Assembly (NCBI GenBank): GCA_913058265.1
Contig: CAJXPQ010000001.1
Span: 335,255 to 399,254, forward strand
Reading direction: 5' to 3'
DNA: 64,000 nucleotides
DNA from: an uncultured Oligoflexia bacterium
GTDB lineage: Bacteria > Bdellovibrionota > Bacteriovoracia > Bacteriovoracales > Bacteriovoracaceae
Shown: piece after piece, positions 58,144 through 64,000 of the stretch
Layout of the letters: each line of letters begins with the position of its first letter
Numbering within the stretch: position 1 is the stretch's first letter
The notes under the pieces: generated by a model
The model's database searches: none
Told to the model about the DNA's origin: nothing
Seen by the model: the letters and a program-made list of their open reading frames with translations, nothing else
Made by a program: the position numbers and the translations under genes

Positions 58144-60590
58144 TGGGAAAGCCTGTTAAAATTGAAGAAGTTTGTTCTATAAGTATCAAAGTCATTATTA
58201 CCAAAGTTGAAAATAAAGTTAACAGCAGAGCGTTTCTCATCTTGAGTTTCACGATAGTTTAAATTTATAATCCAACAATTATTGAGTGGCATAAAGTCTA
58301 ATTGATAAATAAATGAGAGATTTTCATCAGCATCAAGATCATACTCTTGCAATACAGCAAACCCAAGAACATCAATGGGGCGAAATTGAAATCCACTCTT
58401 AATAGTCTTTAAGCTCGAGTCTGGAAAAGAGTTATAATGGTATTGTGCCAAAAAGTTCACCAGATCAAAACGTTTCTGGCCGTTCATGGTTAAGATATAA
58501 TCTCCTCCATTATGAAAGTAATAATCATTAAAAGAAAAATTCCAAGTTTTAGTTGAATAGGCCCCTTCAACTAATAGCCTTGTAAGCTTATCCTCGACAT
58601 CATCACCCTTTGAAGTTCCAAGGAAATAACCTTGAGAGACATTAAAATATCCAAGTTTAGTATAAGTAAAATTATCTTTTAAATATTTATTATCCACAAA
58701 GAAATCAAATTTATTTGGAGACTTACGAATAAGAACGTTATTCCACTGAAGTTCTAGGGTGTTTTTAAGTGGGATTTGCTTCCTTGCTTCATCAGAATCA
58801 AGCTCAAGAGTATCCTCGGTGATTGCATCGCGGTAATCAAACCACCCCTCTTCCGTTGCAATTTGTTCGTTAAAAGCATCATTTCCTTCCTCAGAACCAT
58901 GAACAAGTTGATGGTGAATAAATTTAAATTCTTGGGAGTGTCTAAAGCTATTCTTTTTAACAATAATATTTTCATTTTTAAGATTGTTATCTATTGCTGG
59001 AAGCTTTCCAATAATAGCATCACTGAGTACATTTTTACCCAAATTCGCTTTTGTTGAAATTTTCTCCAGATCCTGTTCCTTGATTTCGTTTGCTGAGTAC
59101 TGTTCCTCATAAGCAAGTCCAAAAATACGGTCAATAGTAAAGTTTAACTCTGTTGATACTAAACCTGACTCTTTATAAAATTTTTCTTGATTTTCGGCCA
59201 TAAATCTATAGCTTTGATAATCAACACCGTAAGTGGTCTTCAACTGAAAAGGACCGAGACTAAATAGTTGCCACTCAAGATAAGGTGAAGCATCCAAGCG
59301 TCCTACATTTCTTCTAAAACTTGATTCTTGTAAGCGGTTTTGTTTGAATACTGTGTAATCACTCGAGAGCCCAAAAGTTAACTTATAGAGATAATCAGAA
59401 TCGAGTTCTAAGATATTTAACGGTTTGGTATTAAAATAAATCTTTGGTAAAATTTGAACATAAGAGTCATCAAATCCAACAGCTTGATTTGTGATCAGGT
59501 TATTTTTATAAACTGTCTCAACTCCCATATCAAAGTTTTCAAAGTGTCGTTCAAGAAAGAAGTCCACACCCAAATCATTTGATCGAACAAAGTCCTCAGT
59601 ATATAGGGAAAAGTCTTGTAAAAAATCATTGTCCTTACTGCCAACAACTCTTAAGTGATGATACATATTATCTGACCAATGCCCATGATTCTCGAACTCA
59701 GTAAAATGACGAAAATATTTTTCACCAGACCTTTCTGTGTTTTTCATCTCTGGATAATAGATTGTATCCATTAGCATTTTACTTGAAAACTCATACCAAG
59801 ACATTGAAGATAAGGTTTGCCTATATTCTAAATCAAGGCCGTAACCTCTTTCAGATAAGAAAGTTGGCGTGAAGGTCGCATCTTGAGACTGATTAATCGC
59901 CCAATAAAAAGGTTGCTCAAGGGTGAAGCCCTCATCATCCTTGTTAGATATTCTAGGAAAGAGTACGCCTGACTCTCTTTCATTTTTTATAGGTAGTGCA
60001 ATATATGGAAGGTAGAGAACATCGACTCCCTTGACCTTAACTAAAGCATGATAAATTTGAACATACTCTCCAATTTCAATATCAAGCTTCTTCCCCGAAA
60101 CAATCCATGACTCTGTACAATCTCTACAAGTTGTAAACTCTGCACCCTCAGCATAATAAATTGTATCTGATTTTTTTAAAATTTTTGTCGCGACAATACT
60201 AAAGTTAGGTGTGATCATCCTAGCACTTGTCATCTCCAGCTTAGAAGTAAGCATATCGTAATCAATCTTAGAGCCGTAGACTGTAAGGTTATTTCCAACA
60301 AACCTTACGCTTCCTTCAATAACAACCTTTCCGGTTTTAGTATTAAAAGAAGCTTTCTCACCATAAAGAGTATCTTTTCCTGAAGTGATAACAACATTAC
60401 CAATTGCCTCAAACTGCTTACCACCATCTCGACGATAAGCTTTCTCAGAGTAAATACTTACTGACTCACCTAATTGTAATTGTAAGGAGCTATTTGCGTG
60501 AAGATTTAAAGGACTTAAGAAGCTCGCCCAAAAAATAATTTGAACCAGTAACAATAGCTTCAGTTTTTCCAGCGTTTTTAATAGATTCAT
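58140..60590 (-). CDS. lptD: LPS-assembly outer-membrane protein LptD
   Basis: Inserts lipopolysaccharide into the outer leaflet. I set the start at ATG 60590 because the signal peptide begins there (MNLLKTLEKLKLLLLVQIIF); the frame extends to an ATG at 60641 with 17 hydrophilic residues in front. Even so, it overlaps the end of folC by 101 bases. 816 residues. The OstA jellyroll (about 40-200: AIGNVVITSGKDTLYGEKASFNTKTG) is followed by the LptD barrel: PYIALPIKNERESGVLFPRIS, then SERGYGLDLEYRQTLSS and a C-terminal FIFNFGNND. Conserved Cys pair TTCRDC in the jellyroll. LptE partner not seen in the window. Confidence 0.9.
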   Translation of the reverse strand: MNLLKTLEKLKLLLLVQIIFWASFLSPLNLHANSSLQLQLGESVSIYSEKAYRRDGGKQFEAIGNVVITSGKDTLYGEKASFNTKTGKVVIEGSVRFVGNNLTVYGSKIDYDMLTSKLEMTSARMITPNFSIVATKILKKSDTIYYAEGAEFTTCRDCTESWIVSGKKLDIEIGEYVQIYHALVKVKGVDVLYLPYIALPIKNERESGVLFPRISNKDDEGFTLEQPFYWAINQSQDATFTPTFLSERGYGLDLEYRQTLSSMSWYEFSSKMLMDTIYYPEMKNTERSGEKYFRHFTEFENHGHWSDNMYHHLRVVGSKDNDFLQDFSLYTEDFVRSNDLGVDFFLERHFENFDMGVETVYKNNLITNQAVGFDDSYVQILPKIYFNTKPLNILELDSDYLYKLTFGLSSDYTVFKQNRLQESSFRRNVGRLDASPYLEWQLFSLGPFQLKTTYGVDYQSYRFMAENQEKFYKESGLVSTELNFTIDRIFGLAYEEQYSANEIKEQDLEKISTKANLGKNVLSDAIIGKLPAIDNNLKNENIIVKKNSFRHSQEFKFIHHQLVHGSEEGNDAFNEQIATEEGWFDYRDAITEDTLELDSDEARKQIPLKNTLELQWNNVLIRKSPNKFDFFVDNKYLKDNFTYTKLGYFNVSQGYFLGTSKGDDVEDKLTRLLVEGAYSTKTWNFSFNDYYFHNGGDYILTMNGQKRFDLVNFLAQYHYNSFPDSSLKTIKSGFQFRPIDVLGFAVLQEYDLDADENLSFIYQLDFMPLNNCWIINLNYRETQDEKRSAVNFIFNFGNNDFDTYRTNFFNFNRLSQ

Positions 60591-61668
60591 AAATTGATTT
60601 GTAATCGTATACATCAAGTTTAAATTCTTCCATAAGTTCATTTAACAAATTATCATCAATAGCTTTTATGTGATTGAAACGACAAACCATAATATTTTCA
60701 ATATCAAAGTACTGAATTAAGATCTTCATCATGGATCTTAAATCTTCCCTACTTCTTCTACTAAATGAAACTACTAACAATTGGTTATTATTATACAGTT
60801 CCTGATTAAAGAATTGCACTAATTTTCTTAATCCATCTACATTATGTGACGGAAATAATTGAACTTTCACACTCTGCAGCATAAGTTCTTTGCGAAAAGC
60901 AGAGTTTAAATCTGTATTTAAGTTAGATCGTTGTAGATTAAGGACATTCTCTAAGAGATGCCGCGCTAAGACAGTATTGCGAGTAGAAAAATCATCGCAT
61001 GATTTTATGATTTCGAACTCAAATAAATCAGTCCACTCAGCTTCAGATTCAAGCATTCTTCTTTTTGTTTTACGACGTAAGTATTCTAACTCAAGTGAAG
61101 ATATAAAAACTTGTTCATCTCTTAAAATACCAAGTTTCTCTGTGAGTATCATCTCAAGTCTATTCCCCAATAGCTCCTGGTGATCTCGCGAGATAGAAGT
61201 CAGTAAGAAGTACTTAGCATCAAGAGCATTTACAGCATCAAGCCTTCCCCCGAGTCCTACTTCTAGGATGACACAGTCAGGCTTCTCTACCTCAATAGCT
61301 TTCAAGAAACATAAAAAAAGAAATTCGAAATAACTAAGCTTCTCTTCTTGGATAGTTTTCAGCTCTAGAAATAGTTGATTAAAAATAGATAGAAGTTTAT
61401 CTTGAGAAATATCTTGATGGTTAAACACGAATCTTTCTGTTACAGAGTCCAGGTGAGGTGAAGTCCAAAGACCATAGGATTTATTATTTTGATACAGGCC
61501 CTCAGCAATCAGTCGCGCTGTTTGCCCTTTGCCATTAGTTCCAGCTATGGTGATAATTTCAGATGGAAGGTCTAGATTTAATGAATTTATGATTTTTTTT
61601 AGATGACTAAGTTTTCCAGAGAAAAATTCTCCTCCAAAATACTTCTCTAGCCAATCATCGGTTTTCAT
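60490..61668 (-). CDS. folC: Folylpolyglutamate synthase / dihydrofolate synthase
   Basis: Adds glutamate to dihydropteroate and to folates. 392 residues. Mur-ligase type: P-loop ITIAGTNGKGQTARLIAEG, LEVGLGGRLDAVNALD, and SRDHQELLGNRLEMI near the catalytic centre. The C-terminal domain ends in EAIVTGSNYFLGELLKSF. It overlaps accD by four bases and lptD at its 3' end. The accD-folC pairing is common in Proteobacteria. The length is on the short side of the family (about 400-430). Confidence 0.92.
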   Translation of the reverse strand: MKTDDWLEKYFGGEFFSGKLSHLKKIINSLNLDLPSEIITIAGTNGKGQTARLIAEGLYQNNKSYGLWTSPHLDSVTERFVFNHQDISQDKLLSIFNQLFLELKTIQEEKLSYFEFLFLCFLKAIEVEKPDCVILEVGLGGRLDAVNALDAKYFLLTSISRDHQELLGNRLEMILTEKLGILRDEQVFISSLELEYLRRKTKRRMLESEAEWTDLFEFEIIKSCDDFSTRNTVLARHLLENVLNLQRSNLNTDLNSAFRKELMLQSVKVQLFPSHNVDGLRKLVQFFNQELYNNNQLLVVSFSRRSREDLRSMMKILIQYFDIENIMVCRFNHIKAIDDNLLNELMEEFKLDVYDYKSIYESIKNAGKTEAIVTGSNYFLGELLKSFKSSRK

Positions 61669-62516
61669 TTTCCAAACATATTAATGAAAAAAGATAATTC
61701 CGTTTTCATTTTCGTTCTATGAACAATTCTATCGATAAAACCATGTTCAAGTAAAAACTCTGATCTTTGAAAGCCTTCAGGAAGAGTTTGTCTAATTGAT
61801 TGCTCAATAACCCTAGGCCCTGCAAAACCAATAAGTGCTTTTGGCTCGGCCATATTAACATCACCTAACATTGAAAAACTTGCAGCACAGCCACCAGTTG
61901 TTGGATCAGTTAAGATTGAAATATAGGGCACTCCTAAATTTTTAAGTTTTTTTCTAGCGGCAGATGTCTTAGCCATTTGCATTAAGGATAGAATCCCTTC
62001 CTGCATTCTTGCTCCGCCAGAACAAGTCACAACTACGACAGGTATTCCTTCTTTAGCACCCATCTCCATTGCCATGGTAATTTTCTCACCAGTCACAACA
62101 CCCATGGAGCCGCCCATATAAGAAAAGTCCATCACTGCAAAAGCTGTTTTCTTGCCATTAACATCACCAGTTCCACAGATTGTGCCATCAGTTCTGCCAG
62201 TTGCCTTGTTTGCCTTGTCTAATCTCTCAGCATAAGAGCGTTTATCCTCAAATTGAAGAGGGTTCTTAGTAGAGATATTTTTGCCAAATTCCTTAAATGT
62301 TCCCTTATCAACTAAGAGATCAATTCTTTCAGAGGCAGTCATACGATAATGATGATCACATAGAGGACAAACACTAAAATTATCTGTTAAACGGTTTGTT
62401 TGTAGGACTTCAGAGCAGCTTACACATTTCTTCCATAAACCCTCAGGTATATTATCGTTTTGTATTTTCTTAGCATTCTTTATTTTTGGATTTTTAACAG
62501 AGTTAAACCAACTCAT
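61665..62516 (-). CDS. accD: Acetyl-CoA carboxylase, carboxyltransferase subunit beta
   Basis: Transfers the carboxyl group from biotin to acetyl-CoA, the first step of fatty acid synthesis. 283 residues. N-terminal zinc ribbon KCVSCSEVLQTNR and VCPLCDHHY, typical of bacterial AccD. The core has GTICGTGDVNGKKTAFAVMDFSYMGGSMG and PVVVVTCSGGARMQEGILSLMQM, with the acyl-CoA binding loop, and GFAGPRVIEQ near the end. It starts at ATG 62516 with the ribosome binding site GAGGTGA. First gene of an operon of at least eight genes. Confidence 0.96.
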   Translation of the reverse strand: MSWFNSVKNPKIKNAKKIQNDNIPEGLWKKCVSCSEVLQTNRLTDNFSVCPLCDHHYRMTASERIDLLVDKGTFKEFGKNISTKNPLQFEDKRSYAERLDKANKATGRTDGTICGTGDVNGKKTAFAVMDFSYMGGSMGVVTGEKITMAMEMGAKEGIPVVVVTCSGGARMQEGILSLMQMAKTSAARKKLKNLGVPYISILTDPTTGGCAASFSMLGDVNMAEPKALIGFAGPRVIEQSIRQTLPEGFQRSEFLLEHGFIDRIVHRTKMKTELSFFINMFGK

Positions 62517-62599
62517 AAGTCACCTCTTCGTTGAGTATTTTAATCAATCTATTGCCATTCTAGAACATTGATTAACTTAGCGTCAATCTCTTCTATCAC

Positions 62600-62628
62600 T
62601 TGAATTTAGTAAGGTAAGTAGTTAAAAT
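62600..62628 (+). promoter_or_regulatory. Promoter for the ceramidase-family gene
   Basis: TTGAAT (62600-62605), 17-base spacer, TAAAAT (62623-62628). About 30 bases before the ATG at 62657, which has a GGAG at 62646-62649. Confidence 0.45.
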
Positions 62629-62656
62629 ATAACTATATATAATTTGGAGATTAAAA

Positions 62657-63673
62657 ATGTCATTTTACGTTAACCCACATGCCCATTCATGCCCATGGCA
62701 CCCCTATTCTGAGCTTTTTGGTGCTCCTAATATCAATTGGTGTGAAGAAACGATGTGTCATTGGGTTAGTAATCCCGCCAATACCTACTCCAACCTAGCT
62801 TATATATTAGTCGCACTACTTTTAGCGATTATAACTCAGCGCCGAGCAAATAATGAATCTGATGTTTTCGTAAAATTAATTTTTGGGTTAGGTCTTGCAT
62901 CTGCCTTTTATCATATGTCCAATAACTTTCTAGGTCAGATTCTAGACTTCACTTTCATCTTCCTTTTCATATTTTGGGGAGTTTCATTTAATTTAAAAAG
63001 ACTGGAGATTATAAAAGAATATAAAGATCAGTGGAAAGTTACCGGGGGGCTGACATTATTTTTTATGATCCTCGTTTTCATTATGTATTATACTCACCTC
63101 CATTTCCAACTACTCATTCCAGTAGCTGCTCTTATTTTAGTCTTTTCTGAATTCAAGGCGAGAAAGTTAAAAGATATTAGTTATAAATATCTCTACGCAG
63201 CTCTTGTCTCAATCGGCATAGGACAGATCTTTTCAATCCTTGATCGAACAGGAACTGTATGTGATCCAACAAACCATCAATTTCAAGGCCATGCACTTTG
63301 GCATATTCTCAGTGCCATCGGTTTAGGTCTTGCGACTTATCATTGGTATAAACAAGTTGCGTCTGAATATATTGAGCCTGAAGTTATAGTTCATGACGAT
63401 TCAGAATACTCAGATCATGATGAAGTTTATATTGATGTAGAACCAGATATTAATATTGAAATCGAAGAGCATGATATCAATCAAAATGATAACAACTTCA
63501 CAGAGCTCAAGAAACCTGAGCCTAAGGCCCCAGAGGCAGATATTGTAAAACTCAATACAGGTGAAGCTGACATCGATCCTTTAGAAGCTGATACAAAAGT
63601 AGAAGAAGTCGATGACTCTCAACTAGGATTTGATTCCATTACAGATGATGATGAGAAAGATAAGGATTCATAA
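62657..63673 (+). CDS. Ceramidase-family integral membrane protein with acidic C-terminal tail
   Basis: 338 residues. The first 245 are seven-helix and show the alkaline-ceramidase (CREST) pattern: NWCEETMCHWVSNPANTYSN at the start, GLGLASAFYHMSNNFLGQILD, and NHQFQGHALWHILSAIGLG; the His and Asp in these segments form the zinc site of human ACER-type enzymes. Ceramidases split ceramide into sphingosine and a fatty acid. The last 90 residues are an acidic, Asp/Glu-rich tail (IEPEVIVHDDSEYSDHDEVY) that is unlike typical members. The enzyme might act on sphingolipid-like lipids of this bacterium or prey; activity cannot be judged. Preceded by GGAG and a probable promoter. Confidence 0.82.
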   Translation: MSFYVNPHAHSCPWHPYSELFGAPNINWCEETMCHWVSNPANTYSNLAYILVALLLAIITQRRANNESDVFVKLIFGLGLASAFYHMSNNFLGQILDFTFIFLFIFWGVSFNLKRLEIIKEYKDQWKVTGGLTLFFMILVFIMYYTHLHFQLLIPVAALILVFSEFKARKLKDISYKYLYAALVSIGIGQIFSILDRTGTVCDPTNHQFQGHALWHILSAIGLGLATYHWYKQVASEYIEPEVIVHDDSEYSDHDEVYIDVEPDINIEIEEHDINQNDNNFTELKKPEPKAPEADIVKLNTGEADIDPLEADTKVEEVDDSQLGFDSITDDDEKDKDS

Positions 63674-63925
63674 AATCCAATCGACTCCAGCAAAAATAGT
63701 TGGCAAAAACCTAATTTCTAATAATTTCTGAAGATTTTCTTAAGGATATAAACTCAAGCTCACGTTTTTTTACAAAAATAAATAAAGCTCTAAAGCTCTA
63801 CCAGTAAGACCTTCCCGGCAAAGTACAAAAAAATAACGACATTCCATACATAATATAGCTAAACCTCAATACGTTTTGTGACGATAATAGTCTGGTAATA
63901 AAAATAACGTACTGAGGAAGAATTT

Positions 63926-64000
63926 ATGCCATATATATTATTAGCAATCCTATTTATTGTCAGCTCTCAAAGCGCTTATGCTGATAAAAAGTATGAACAG
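63926..64000 (+). CDS. Start of a secreted protein, cut by the right edge
   Basis: ATG 63926 is preceded by GAGGAAG (63914-63920), a strong ribosome binding site. The 25 visible residues form a clean signal peptide, MPYILLAILFIVSSQSAYA, followed by DKKYEQ. The rest lies outside the window. The 252 bases between the ceramidase gene and this start show no terminator or RNA that I can identify. Confidence 0.75.
   Translation, partial: MPYILLAILFIVSSQSAYADKKYEQ

Noticed and set aside
1..64000. tRNA and rRNA genes, insertion sequences, prophage, CRISPR
   Set aside because: I looked for CCA-ended cloverleaves, 16S/23S core sequences, transposase motifs with inverted ends and direct-repeat arrays, and found none that I could support.

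Overview
The window reads as one stretch of bacterial chromosome. It is AT-rich, tightly packed, has genes on both strands and shows no sign of phage, plasmid or insertion sequence. Gene content fits a Gram-negative predator of the Bdellovibrionota, most likely a marine Bacteriovorax/Halobacteriovorax relative. The signs are LptD and outer-membrane-type proteins, an EF-G resembling the mitochondrial type, c-di-AMP cyclase beside YbbR and GlmM, many prepilin-like surface proteins and many secreted hydrolases. This placement is inference from gene content, not from a marker-gene tree.

Layout. 1-1831: 3' part of a large surface-type gene that looks frameshifted. 1917-6943: CPXCG zinc-ribbon protein, an ABC exporter with a cysteine-free glutaredoxin behind it, a small secreted protein, and an acyltransferase-SGNH protein whose start is not a normal start codon. 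6950-7529: the only long gap, with a good promoter for prfC. 7530-14325: prfC, 2-oxoglutarate:ferredoxin oxidoreductase (korA-korB), an Hpt-like protein, a small conserved protein and an MscS-type channel. 14440-15207: Nif3-family protein. 15236-23892: two tandem copies of a three-gene minor-pilin set (C'-B'-A'-C-B-A in transcription order), rich in cysteine repeats; one copy of C carries a C-terminal Hint (intein/hedgehog-type) domain. 23936-28780: hpd, mltA, GNAT, CCA-adding enzyme, LysR. 28929-34781: EF-G, an unknown protein, a single-domain response regulator, MetE-like protein, cysteine desulfurase and an Rrf2 regulator that lacks the iron-sulfur cysteines. 35066-40212: the operon cdaA-ybbR-glmM-nnrDE-tsaE. 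40316-42274: PilZ-GAF-AAA-Fis regulator with a degenerate AAA domain. 42362-45361: secreted elicitor-type transglutaminase, M14 peptidase lipoprotein, UbiA-like membrane protein. 45326-47689: ferrochelatase fused to an MFS transporter. 47774-52133: queF, tatA, a GKRP/MurQ-like SIS protein preceded by a probable CsrA-binding small RNA or leader, and an unknown lipoprotein cluster ending in a very short ferredoxin-like protein. 52135-54634: secreted protein, secreted EEP nuclease, DnaQ-like exonuclease. 54618-62516: the long operon accD-folC-lptD-pabA-trpF-like-surE-nlpD-like-OM protein. 62657-64000: ceramidase-family membrane protein and the start of a secreted protein.

How it fits together. 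Much of the window concerns the cell surface and its interaction with other cells: pilus-tip proteins with thrombospondin-like and cysteine-repeat modules, lytic transglycosylase, M23 and M14 peptidases, a nuclease, a transglutaminase, a ceramidase-like protein and LPS assembly. The rest is housekeeping. The strongest candidate for something undescribed is the duplicated pilin cluster, in which the tip-type pilin ends in a Hint self-processing domain with intact N-terminal Cys and C-terminal His-Asn. Next come the ferrochelatase-MFS fusion, the GGA-hairpin RNA before the SIS gene, and the cysteine-free glutaredoxin.
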